Below are positions 1 to 8,935 of a DNA stretch of 28,393 nucleotides, in pieces; the first letter of the stretch is position 1, and each line of letters starts with the position of its first letter. Source of the stretch: Chara braunii (taxonomy: Eukaryota > Streptophyta > Charophyceae > Charales > Characeae). The notes beneath the pieces were generated by a model. It saw nothing but the letters and a program-made list of their open reading frames with translations, made no database searches and had not been told where the DNA came from. Where the stretch lies: NCBI GenBank assembly GCA_003427395.1, contig BFEA01000479.1, forward strand, positions 1,107,228-1,135,620, given 5' to 3'. The position numbers were made by a program, and so were the translations under genes.

Positions 1-81
<81 letters not shown>
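1..81. repeat. (AG)n microsatellite at window edge
   Basis: The first 80 bases are an uninterrupted AG dinucleotide run that starts before the window, so its true length is unknown. It passes into a purine-rich tail. No gene is attached to it. Confidence 0.97.
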
Positions 82-83
<2 letters not shown>

Positions 84-229
84 AGAAGAAAGGGGCACGC
101 GGTGAATCTTGGGTATACGTGGTATCTGTGCGTTGGGGAAATGAGGTTGTGAGTGGAGCGGGAGACGTACCTGGTGCTGGAACCACACGGCATTGACCGC
201 TATCTGCTCATACTTCGAGAGAGCTATTG

Positions 230-1605
230 TCGTCAGTTTTAATATCGTAGTATAGGCTTAGATAGGATCTGCGAACTGTAGTTTGGGTGCCAAGCGCCAG
301 ATAGGACAGTGACATAAGTTCTGTGTCGATGATGAAGAGACTATTCCAACATCGTCGATTTTGAGTTTTTGCTGCACTCTTCTTTGGTGGGACTCGTAAT
401 GCAAAGATGCTTTTGATACGAGGACGCGATTATTTGGTCATTTACTTATGATGCCATTGAATTCTAAAGTTTGTTATTGTTATTCGTTCTTTACGTTAAT
501 GCTATTATTATTATTAATATTATTATTATCATTATTATTTATTATTATTATTATTTTATTATTATTATTGTTTTTTATTGTTTACAAATGAACTTGTCAT
601 TGTTCCCATTTGTTGTACATGGAAAGCAGGCGGCATTATAGAATAGGCTAGAATGACGCCATCGTCTGTAGATTGAGCTTCGACCCAGCTAGGAATCGAT
701 ATTGGTTCTGTGTTGATGATGTTGGGACTATTCCAACGTCGTCACTTATGAGCCTTAGCTGTATTCTTATTTGGTGGGACTCGTAATACAATACTGCTTT
801 TTGGTTCGAGGTCATAACTATCCGACCACATATGTATGATGCTGTTGATTTCCAAAGTTTGCTATTTGCTCGTACTTCGGGAGAACTTGTAGTCGTCATC
901 TGCAACATAGTAGGGTAGGTCAGATGGGATTTGTGATCTGTAGACTGAGGGCCAACCAGATAGAATGTTGACATTGGTTCTGCGTTGATGGTGTTGGGAC
1001 TATGCAAACATCGTTAACTATGAACTTTGCGGTATTCTTATTTGGTGGGACTCACAAAACAATTCTGTTTTGATTCGAGGTCGCGTCTATCCGATCACAC
1101 GTGTACGATGCTGTTGATTTTCTGGAATTCGTTATTGCTCATTTTCTAGGCTAGATAAGATCTGCCATCTGTAATCTGAGCGACGAGCTCAGATAGGATA
1201 TCGACATTGATTATGTATTGATGATGATGAGCTCTGAGCTTTTCTTGTCTGACGGGACTCACAAAACGATTCTGCTCTTGGTTTGCGGTTATGTCAATCT
1301 GGTCACCTGTGTATAATGTTGTTGATGTCTGAAGTCCGCTATTGTCCATCCTCTGAACGCTGCTGTCGTCGTCTTCAGAGTCATAGTATAGGTTAAATGA
1401 GATCTGCCATCTGTAGTTTGGCGCCGAGCGCCGGATAGGATGGCGACACTGGTTCTGTGTTCATGATGATGAGACTATACCAGCATTGTCAATTTCGAGC
1501 TTTGCTGTGTTTTTAATTGGTGGGACTCGTGATGCAATTTTGTTTTTGGTTCGAGGTCACGACTGTCTGGTCACAGGTGTATAATATTGATGGTTTCTGA
1601 AGTTC
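230..1605. repeat. Diverged ~270-bp tandem repeat, about five units
   Basis: A recurring block carries the same landmarks in the same order: a 'gatctg...ctgta' phrase, 'gttctgtgttgatgatg', 'ggtgggactc', 'ggttcgaggtc' and a 'gtataatgttgttgat'-like phrase. The 'ggtgggactc' landmark (once as 'gacgggactc') lies near 386, 773, 1044, 1251 and 1519. Spacings are 387 (inflated by an ATT tract), 271, 207 and 268. Copies differ by many substitutions, so the array is old. Reading frames on the minus strand at 648-1007 and 1146-1349 are not preserved between units and look non-coding. The unit is not recognised; it may be a decayed minisatellite-type satellite or a duplicated transposon fragment. Confidence 0.8.
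502..570. repeat. (ATT)n microsatellite
   Basis: Imperfect ATT/TTA triplet run. It sits between the first and second units of the surrounding ~270-bp repeat and accounts for the longer spacing there, so it expanded or inserted after the array formed. Confidence 0.9.
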
Positions 1606-2212
1606 GTTTTTTGTGATCAAATTCGTTTTCTTTTCACTTTACATACATGCGAATAGGCTTCTCACCAAACTGGCGACGATTGCCCAAACACCAAACTCAG
1701 GGATGTAGCCGCGAAGAACACCGTTCGATTACAAGCTCACTTCGGATGGCTATGGCGCACAACGCCCAACAACTCCCTGTTCACACACATAGGATCACCC
1801 TGGGTACCCCATGCACAACACTCTGCATACTTGTACAGACACACGCACACGACCCTACCACTTCCTATGGCTACACTCTTCTTCCTTGCCCACTGCACTC
1901 TCCGGTCATCTACAGACCACCGTTACGCAATCTGCTGTAGCAGCGCTTCCGCATGGCTTCCGCAACGACGAATGAATGAATTGGCGCTGCGTCTTGATTT
2001 AAACTTCTGTTTGGTATTGGCCTGCATTCCCATCGGCCCTGAGTGCCCACTGTCCCATACGGTACTTGCTTGACTGGACCTGGATAGCCTGGGATTGTAC
2101 TGCTGATTGCAAGGGGATGTACCACTGACTCAGTGCAGACGCACTGCTACCTACCAAGGAGAACCTACGCCCCTTGCCATCCGAGAGAAACAGGCAAACA
2201 GAAAAGACCGAG
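1606..2212. other. Unassigned stretch, no gene seen
   Basis: Mixed-composition DNA with short reading frames on both strands, the longest being 97 codons at 1647-1940 on the plus strand. None has recognisable motifs. The phrase 'aactccctgttcacac' near 1769 recurs near 19735, a short match of unclear meaning. Confidence 0.5.
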
Positions 2213-2239
2213 TACAGACAGACAGACAGACAGATACAC

Positions 2240-2285
<46 letters not shown>
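2213..2285. repeat. (GACA)n microsatellite
   Basis: About 18 imperfect GACA tetranucleotides, with a GATA/CACA interruption near 2232-2244. The apparent CLSV- and TDRQ-type peptides encoded here are translations of the tetranucleotide repeat and not genes. Confidence 0.95.
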
Positions 2286-2286
<1 letters not shown>

Positions 2287-2600
2287 TGTGACCCAGACAC
2301 ACATTGACACTCAAATGCACAGACATGCGCACAGTCACACAGACACTGTGACAGTCACATAGTGACCCTTTGACACACAATCATACAGACACTGTGACAG
2401 TCAAACACGATAATACAGAGTGTGGTATATGCAGCGACGCACACTGTGACGCACGCACAACAGAGACACACAGTGCACAACCACACACAGACTGTGACAT
2501 ACAGAAAACACTGTGACAATCACATAGGTACGGTGACACACAGTGTGCAAATCAAATACACAATCACACACAGACTATGTTACACAGTGACACAAAAGAA
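2286..2600. repeat. CA/GT-rich cryptic repeat with CACTGTGACAGTC motifs
   Basis: Low-complexity CA-rich sequence in which 'cagacactgtgacagtca' occurs twice, about 47 bases apart (near 2338 and 2385). The motif is self-complementary in part: CACTGTG and GTCACatAGTGAC can fold. It looks like microsatellite-derived DNA that has accumulated short palindromes. Confidence 0.75.
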
Positions 2601-2983
2601 AGAGAGACGTACATACGGTAAGGGAGACAAAGAGAGAGAGAGGAGAGAGATAAGCACCGGTCGTATGTGAGAGGCCAATGAATGTGTTGACATCATGAAC
2701 ATTAGAATCGAAGTTAGCCTGTTGTGTGAACACAACTGTAGGTAGGATAGTGGAGTAGAGTAGGCTGGGGCATTGAGCGCCGGACAAAGAAAAGTGACTA
2801 TGGATACTGAGTTGGCGTAGGTCTGAGGGCGTAAGCATATTGACTCATTGCTTCATTTGTATTGCTCCGTTTGGCTGGATTCTCGGTGCTATGGTGGTCG
2901 TTGCTTTTATATGACTACTCAGACACCTGTGTGATCTCACAGCTTGGTTTTCTGTATATCGTCGACGCTCGTATTTCTTGCTA
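2601..2983. other. Unassigned stretch with a short GA-rich tract
   Basis: GA-rich at 2601-2650, then mixed sequence. Nothing is recognisable as a gene or mobile element. Confidence 0.5.
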
Positions 2984-3011
2984 TTATTACTGGTATTATT
3001 ATTATTATTAT

Positions 3012-3058
<47 letters not shown>
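2984..3058. repeat. (ATT)n then (TAG)n compound microsatellite
   Basis: ATT triplets pass directly into about 15 TAG/GTA triplets. The homopeptide runs (poly-V/L on one strand, poly-T/N on the other) are artefacts of the triplet repeat. Confidence 0.95.
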
Positions 3059-3729
3059 CTGTTGGTGTTGTTTATTTCGGTAGCTTGTGACCCCAGCCAG
3101 CCTCTTGCCGCCCTAAGTAAAGGCTGGCCTGAATATCCGCTAAAAGCGTTGGCCCGAACATCTCCCAATAAGTGCCTCAGAAAGTTGCTGCACACTAGTT
3201 GGTCAAAGTACAGACCGGGCCGCATCCTGGGTGAAAGCCGTTGCATCAGATAGTTGAGACCGGGACAAGGATTGTTGTGCTCTGGGCACATTTAGCCATG
3301 GGGGTGGCACACTGAAAAGTGCCTGCGGACCATTAGGAACACGACATTGGCACCACATCCACGCACAAGCACGATGAGGGGTGAGCCGCAGACCGGACAG
3401 CAGGGCACTAGATGGCCATAATTAGGCATGCTAGGTAGCGAGCATGAGTCCACATAGTTGCAAACACGCACGGACAACGGGTTGCCTATGACTATGAAGA
3501 AGCATGCGGGGCAGGTAGCTTGCGTATGTGAATAGTTGGGGCATCCAAGGTCCTAGTCGGGTGGAAGTGTGCTGTGAATGTGCACAAACAAACTATTGGG
3601 ATACAACGATCAAGGGAGAAATCCCGTTGAATATTGTATATAATGGCTATGTTTAAAGGAAAGCTGAATCCAACTGTATTCCTGATCAAGTTCATATCTC
3701 CGGGGTTGTGAATGTTTTTGCGTCGAATA
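3059..3729. other. Unassigned stretch, no gene seen
   Basis: GC-moderate sequence with short reading frames on the minus strand (61 and 67 codons) that have no recognisable motif, conserved start context or neighbours. I can assign nothing here. Confidence 0.5.
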
Positions 3730-3770
3730 TTTATTATTTATATTAGTATTATTATTATCATTATTATTTT
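3730..3770. repeat. (ATT)n microsatellite
   Basis: Short imperfect TTA/ATT run, similar in type to the one at 502-570. Confidence 0.85.
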
Positions 3771-4101
3771 ATTTGACATTGCATGATAAGGTGGGAGTCA
3801 GAAGAGGGAAGGGTGTGAGGGAGTGGGGAGGGGATGATCGTCGTTAAGTGTGACGACTTCTACCTCCTTCATCCTCCTCCACCTTTCCTATGACTAACCC
3901 CTTCGCACACTAATCTTTTAGCAAGCGAACATGAAAATGACGCTCCCAGTCGCCCACTGAAATAAAAATTTAAATGCAAGCGATTCCTATTCCGTATTTG
4001 GTCAGTACAGACGCATTCCAAGGACAGGGCGATTGCGGGAGGTCTGCCGGAGTTCAGGAGGAACTCTGGAGGCAGGGAGCAGTGAGGTGTGCACACTTCT
4101 G
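3771..4101. other. Unassigned stretch
   Basis: Starts with a G-rich, purine-biased block at 3790-3840 and continues into mixed sequence. No gene or element is recognised. Confidence 0.45.
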
Positions 4102-4134
4102 CCTAAACCCTAAACCCTAAACCTAAACCCTAAA
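4102..4134. repeat. Interstitial plant-type telomere-like repeat
   Basis: Five consecutive units of CCCTAAA or its 6-base form CCTAAA make up 33 bases. CCCTAAA (TTTAGGG) is the usual telomere repeat of land plants and many green algae. The run is too short and too far from a sequence end to be a telomere, so it is an interstitial relic, perhaps from break repair. Confidence 0.85.
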
Positions 4135-4302
4135 TCTACCTTCGGGCAATAACCTGTGCTTTATTTGAGTCAGGATCTTCAGGGTCAAACTCAGGCAGAG
4201 AGAAAAGGGGAAAGTGTCTGTATAAAGTAGAGCAAAGTTTGAACAACAGAAAAATTCCCATGAGAAGTGGAAGTTGAAAAAACATTCCATAAAAAAAAAA
4301 AT

Positions 4303-4769
4303 CCTTCATATTTATAAATTATAATTCCAATGTTCGTCCAATTCTAAAATTTTCAATTTTATTTGACAAGTTCCAGTCTAAATATGACATTTCCCTTCCA
4401 ACGAAATCTATTTGTTCAAGATGGAATGAACGTTTGGACGAGTTTATGAACATTTTTATTTGAACTTTTATTCTATTACAACAAATATCTTCTAATTTGG
4501 ATTGGATTAACCTATTTATGATTGAAAATCCTTACTTACAATGACAGTCCAATTAAAATATTTCATAAACTTATTCAGACTTTCATTCCATCTCTAACAT
4601 GCAGTTTAAACAAGAAAGGATACCCCATTCTTGGAAGGAAAATTTTCAAGTAAGACGAAAAATTTTAAAATTGGAATGACATTTTTTAAGATGGAATGAA
4701 AATTTAAAATTTAGAATGTAATTTTATTCTAGAATGATTATTTAATTCAGGAAAATTTTTATGTTGAAG
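4303..4769. repeat. 467-bp dispersed repeat, copy 1 (uninterrupted)
   Basis: AT-rich sequence closely matched by 23308-23487 joined to 24369-24655. Shared landmarks in order are 'ccttcatatttataaatt', 'ttgttcaagatggaatgaa', 'caaatatcttctaattt', 'ggattaacctattta', 'cagtccaattaaaatattt', 'catgcagt' and 'agaatgattatttaattc'. Both copies total 467 bases once the insertion in copy 2 is removed. Motifs of the form GGAATGA and its complement TCATTCC recur in both orientations through the unit, as in some non-autonomous DNA transposons. I see no coding capacity. Precise ends and target duplications are not resolved. Confidence 0.88.
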
Positions 4770-5156
4770 AAAGGTTGATTGTGTGAAATGGATCTGATTA
4801 AGTATGACTAACTGTTGCTGATAAAATAGCAAGAACGAGAAGTTCCGAGCAACTATCTCGCTATGTGAATGTTTCTTTTCAGGATGTTGCAGCAAAGGGA
4901 TTGACTCCGTGCAGTCTTCGCTTGCTTAATAAACCTCCTGACCAGTGTTAAGGAATGGGGTTCACAGTGGATTGAAGACTTGTGCATGCTGTGGTTGAAT
5001 ACTGTGAGGTTGAATTGCATCAATTAACTCTTGTCCTATATTTGACCTGTGCCTACAAATTCTCAAAAATCCAAAGCTAACATAGTCGGGGATCAGGCGG
5101 ACGAGTTTAAGATATAGGGTTCAAGTCTCGTATGTTATCCCCGCTTAGTCTTAAAG
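4770..5156. other. Unassigned stretch between repeats
   Basis: AT-moderate DNA without a recognisable gene. It includes a weak tRNA-like pattern at 5087-5143 that I did not accept. Confidence 0.45.
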
Positions 5157-5193
5157 GCTTCTGAATGATCCAGGGCGAAGTGGCGTCAGAAGC
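5157..5193. repeat. Inverted repeat leading into the hairpin array
   Basis: GCTTCTGA at 5157-5164 is perfectly complementary to TCAGAAGC at 5186-5193, with a 21-base loop. It lies about 20 bases before the first 59-bp hairpin unit and has a stem sequence unrelated to the array stems. Confidence 0.6.
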
Positions 5194-5214
5194 AACAATA
5201 ATGTTTCTAACAAG

Positions 5215-6090
5215 GTGATAAGAGTAGCAAGACTCCGAGCAGCCTGCCTTATCTCGATGATGTTTCTAACGAGGTGATAAGAGTAGCAAGGCTCCAAGCG
5301 GCCTGCCTTATCACAATGATATTTCTAACAAGGTGATAAGAGTAGCAAGGTTCTGAGGAGCCTGCCATATAAATGATTTTTTATAACGAGGTGATAACAG
5401 TAGCAAGACTCCGAGCCGCCTACCTTATCACGATGATGTTTCTAACGAAGTGATAAGAGTAGCAAGGCTTCGAGCAGCCTGCCTTATCACGATGATGTTT
5501 CTAACGAGGTGATAAGAGTAGCAAGGCTCCGAGCGACCTGCTTTATCACAATGATGTTTCTAACAAGGTGATAAGAGTAGCAAGGCTCCGAGCAGCCTGC
5601 CGTATCATGATGATGTTTCTAACAAGGTCATAAGAGTAGCAAGGCTCCGAGCAGCCTGCCTTATCACAATGATGTCTCTAACAAGGTGATAAGAGTACCA
5701 AGGCTCCAAACAACCTGCCTTATCACGATGATGTTTCTAACGAGGTGATAAGAGTAGCAAGGCTCCGAGTAGCCTGCCTTATAACGATGATGTTTCTAAC
5801 AAGGTGACAAGAGTAGCAAGGCTCCGAGCAGCCTGCCTTATCACGGGGTTGTCACTAACAAGATGTGATAAGAGTAGCAAGGCTCCGAGCAACCTGCCTT
5901 ATCGCAACAATAACTCGGACGATGTGATAAGAGTAGCAAGGCTCCTAGCAGCCTGCCTTATCACAATGATGTCGCTAACGATGTGATAAGAGTAGCGAGA
6001 CTCCGAGCATCCTGCCTTATCACAATAACGACACAGACATGTGTAATGAGAGTAACAAAGTTCCGAAAAACCTGCCTTATTACCGACCAG
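5215..6090. repeat. 59-bp tandem array, about 15 hairpin-forming units
   Basis: Units begin at GTGATAAG or a variant at 5215, 5274, 5333, 5391, 5450, 5509, 5568, 5627, 5686, 5745, 5804, 5865, 5924, 5983 and 6043, a period of 58-61 bases. Each unit has a left arm GTGATAAG, a middle 'agtagcaaggctccgagcag', a right arm CTTATCAC and a linker 'gatgatgtttctaacgag'. The arms are perfect 8-bp complements, and an inner AGGCT/AGCCT pair extends the stem. The last unit (6043) reads GTAATGAG/CTTATTAC. Encoded VARLRAACLI-type peptides are just the repeat read in frame. GATAAG is also the plant I-box core, which may be coincidence. Confidence 0.92.
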
Positions 6091-6340
6091 CGATGCTTCA
6101 ATACGAAACAGCAGGAAGGAGAGGCAACGCACCAAAATGCCTGCCCTATTACCCAATCGCATGGATGAAGGAGTTGGTAATAAGAGGAGTGAGGCTCCGA
6201 GAAGCCCGCCTTATTACCATCTGACCTTGATCTAATGCAGGACAGTGAATAGGGAAAGCAAGGCCCTCGAGGTTTGCCCTATCACGAACAGGCGTCAATA
6301 AAAGATAGGTAGATCCCGAGCGGTTTACCCTATTACTGCT
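6091..6340. repeat. Degenerate tail of the hairpin array with changed stems
   Basis: Regular 59-bp spacing is lost, but hairpins continue around a similar loop. GGTAATAAG (6176-6184) pairs perfectly with CTTATTACC (6210-6218). GTGAATAGGG (6245-6254) pairs with CCCTATCAC (6277-6285) with one bulge, plus inner GCAA/TTGC. 'gataggta' near 6304 pairs partly with 'taccctattac' near 6326. Compared with the regular units, both arms have changed together. The loops keep a 'ctccgag' or 'cccgag' theme. Confidence 0.75.
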
Positions 6341-7594
6341 AACCTTCTCCATAAAGTTGGACCAATCGATTACTAACAGACCACTTTTGATCCTATTGAG
6401 GAAGAGATAGTGAGATTTTGGCCATGCGAGACTTGTCACTCTATCTTGGAACTGCTGATTTGACTTCTATCATGAGACTTCTCCTTCAGATAGATTGACG
6501 ATATTGCTTGTGCTTGTCAAGAAAGAACCAAGAATGAGACTTCGGGTAAGAGAGACTTATTTAGGACCACTGGGTTGTATAAGCTGGGTACGAACTCTAG
6601 TCATTACCCAAGCCAATGGGGGCAACAACCTGGCGGTTAGATCAGGGTAGAGCCTAGACAGTGGGTCACCGATGAGCGTCGATCTCCAGATCACAAGTCT
6701 AGGAAGGATCTTCTAGACCCCAGCATAGGAAAAAGGATGTTAAGTTTCTCTCGGATTGTGCTGTGCCTACAGGTTTCATCACTCTTGGCGAGAACTACGG
6801 AAGAGAAACCGTAAGGAACTGCAATTCTGTTATCATTGGATAACAGGTCAGTAGAACTCCGACTCAACTTTCACATGGCTTGATACCTACACCTAAGACA
6901 AAACCTGAAAAGGAAAACAAACGGATTTTCCCCTGTATCTTAGCCTGAATTGTCCAAATCATCTCTCGAAGGTCTTTGAAAATGTGATGGGTCGGGTAAT
7001 AGGAGTCAGGAGTAGGAAGGAATGTTGTTTTCAAGGTTTTGGGGAGTGAGAGACTTGCGATGAATGGGTTAAAGGTTGACGCTTGTAGCGCATTCTGTGT
7101 TTTGCATTTGTATGCGTGTATGTGGTTTCTTGCATCTGCACAGGTGTTGGGCAGTGAACTGTCTTTCCGGACTTTAAGGTCACCTGAGATATTTGGACAC
7201 AGGGCACCACGAATGCGAAAGTGAGGTCCACCGCTCATTTGCTCTCCTCATATACATATGTACTTATATATGTCAATGAACAAGTCCATACTCTGGTCTA
7301 AGCTTAGGAAGGTTATCGTATAGGATTCTGTTGAGATCTTGAGAGAGAGAGAGATTACAAAAGGGTTTGGACTTTGACTTTTGTCGTATGGTCAACGAAG
7401 GAACATAGATTCGTTATCATATTTAGCTAAGCGTGGAAGACTGTCCGGAAAAGTCGACCTTATAAGATAGTCGGTCCGAGGGAGCTAGCACCTCGGGGCA
7501 CGATATACGGGTCAGTCTTAAGCGTTCTACCGAGCGTATGCCTATGCTACGACGATCGAGAAAAATGCCCTCGGCTGGCCTACCTCTGCGATTG
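6341..7594. other. Unassigned stretch, no gene seen
   Basis: Mixed-composition DNA with a short GA run near 7340. The longest frame (124 codons, minus strand, 6864-7238) lacks any motif I recognise and overlaps frames of similar length on both strands, so I do not call it a gene. Confidence 0.45.
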
Positions 7595-7596
7595 CA

Positions 7597-7602
7597 TATA
7601 AA
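7597..7602 (+). promoter_or_regulatory. Possible TATA box of an LTR or lost gene
   Basis: TATAAA in the context 'tgcatataaaagcc', followed 18 bases later by 'cagtagctcag'. A similar pairing of TATAAA (19918-19923) and 'cagcagctcag' occurs elsewhere in the window on the same strand. With the primer-binding-site-like motif at 8709 this could be the promoter of a plus-strand LTR, but no second LTR copy was found. Confidence 0.3.
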
Positions 7603-7695
7603 AGCCTTCGCACGTAGGTCAGTAGCTCAGCAGGGATACACCCACCTAAGGGATGGTGACAGCTCCCGCAGGTGTAGGTGAGGTGTACCTTGTGG

Positions 7696-7830
7696 GATCT
7701 CTAACCTGTCGTAGGGATTCGCGAGAGGTATAACACGCGTGCACCCGATCTCTAACCTGTCGTAGGGATTCGCGAGAGGTATAGCACGCGTGCACTCGAT
7801 CTCTAACCTGTCGTAGGGATTCGCTAAGGT
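7696..7830. repeat. 51-bp tandem repeat, about 2.6 units
   Basis: Units start with 'gatctctaacctgtcg' at 7696, 7747 and 7798, an exact 51-base period with very few differences, so the duplication is recent. The unit contains the palindrome CACGCGTG. Because 51 is a multiple of three, open frames run through it on the minus strand and encode repeated NPYDRLEI-like peptides. There is no independent evidence of coding. Confidence 0.9.
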
Positions 7831-8708
7831 GACAAAAAACTCCTGTGTGATACGACCGTGAGATCCACCACAAGAATTACTTTGCGTCTGAGTTTGAGAC
7901 CGCCACGCGCGACAACGCGTCAAAGCCCAAAAGTTTTATGCTCGAATGGGTACATCACTGTTGCTGTCGCATTGGCTAGTTTGGGAGTGAACCGGACTGT
8001 GTATGAGACCAGATACATTGGTTTAATGAAGAAATATCCCCTTTCTCGATTGTCGCCCTCGGAGCCTCTTCGTTTTTTCCCTTTCCTCCCTCGTACAAGA
8101 CAACCACATTTCTCCCGTTTAATTTGAAAGAAAGCCTCTCGCCCTACTGTAACCTCGATCCAAAATTTGAGGGATTTGGTAGCACCTTCGGCCAGGTACA
8201 TTGGATCAAAGGTTAAGAATCTAGGTCCACACACTCTCCTTCTTTCTCACACTAAGGCTTCCCTTCTTTCATTCATTCACTCCTTCCTTCCTCACTCAAT
8301 ATCTCTCCGTCACTTCACTCTTCTCATGGATGCATTTACTACCTCCATCCCCCCCCTGAATCGGGGGCTCGACTAGTAACGTCGCTTTTGGGCCGATTCC
8401 CAGTCCCCTTATAGTGGAAAGAATAATGCGTTACAGTCGACGGAAAAATAATGGGGAGGCCTCCAACACAAACACTTAGATGACGAATACTAATCCTCTC
8501 TGGAGCTCTCCCCCCAACGTTTCATAGCAAATTAACTTTTATCCGTTATTCTTAGAGTCATGCGCACGACAATCAACTGTCTAGGGGGTGACCATCTTTT
8601 TCAATCACCCTTGCGCCAGTTAAACTGGATAGTCCTCACACCCAAGAACAACGGTCATTTCAAACTCTCCTACTTGCGTCTTGACTCGCACGTTTCGACT
8701 CAAAATTT
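7831..8708. other. Unassigned stretch, possible LTR body
   Basis: No gene recognised. It contains a CT-rich block (8230-8330) and a small CCCCC...GGGGG hairpin near 8350. If the motif at 8709 is a true primer-binding site, this stretch and part of the sequence before it would be a 5' LTR. I could not find its start or a second copy. Confidence 0.3.
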
Positions 8709-8720
8709 TGTTATCAGAGC
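8709..8720 (+). other. Primer-binding-site-like motif (initiator tRNA-Met)
   Basis: The sequence tgttatcagagc matches the widely used plant LTR-retrotransposon primer-binding site TGGTATCAGAGC at 11 of 12 positions. The flank 'caaaatttt' before it resembles common LTR ends. No reverse transcriptase follows on this strand, so any element is deleted or decayed. Confidence 0.35.
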
Positions 8721-8727
8721 ATTCTCC

Positions 8728-8731
<4 letters not shown>

Positions 8732-8762
<31 letters not shown>

Positions 8763-8837
8763 TCTCAGTCACCCCCTCTCTCACAAAAGGGTTGTTTTTG
8801 ATCTGTAAACAGGATTTTTTTTGCTTTTTGTTTTTCT

Positions 8838-8871
<34 letters not shown>

Positions 8872-8935
8872 TATGCCCAGTCACCGCCTCTCTCACAAAA
8901 GGGAGCGTGTCGATCTGTAAACAGGATTTTGCCTG
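8732..8935. repeat. 112-bp tandem duplication with long T tracts
   Basis: Two units each consist of a 29-31 base T run, then 'cagtcaccccctctctcacaa' or a close variant, then 'gatctgtaaacaggatttt'. The 'cagtcacc' landmark is at 8766 and 8878. Phe-rich frames here come from the T tracts. Confidence 0.85.

Noticed and set aside
2165-2380. Cys/Leu/Ser/Val-repeat secreted protein
   Set aside because: GACA microsatellite translation.
4102-4134. True chromosome end
   Set aside because: Only five units and flanked by kilobases of ordinary DNA on both sides.
5087-5143. tRNA gene or tRNA-derived SINE
   Set aside because: CGGGGAT and ATCCCCG form an acceptor-like stem and 'gggttcaagtctc' resembles a B-box. 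However, the span is only 57 bases, there is no anticodon arm and the T-stem does not pair.
5215-6090. CRISPR array
   Set aside because: The whole 59-bp unit is conserved, including the linker, so there are no unique spacers, and the context is eukaryotic.
5804-6224. Protein with VARLRAACLI repeats
   Set aside because: It is a translation of the 59-bp array. The period is not a multiple of three and similar short frames exist in several frames.
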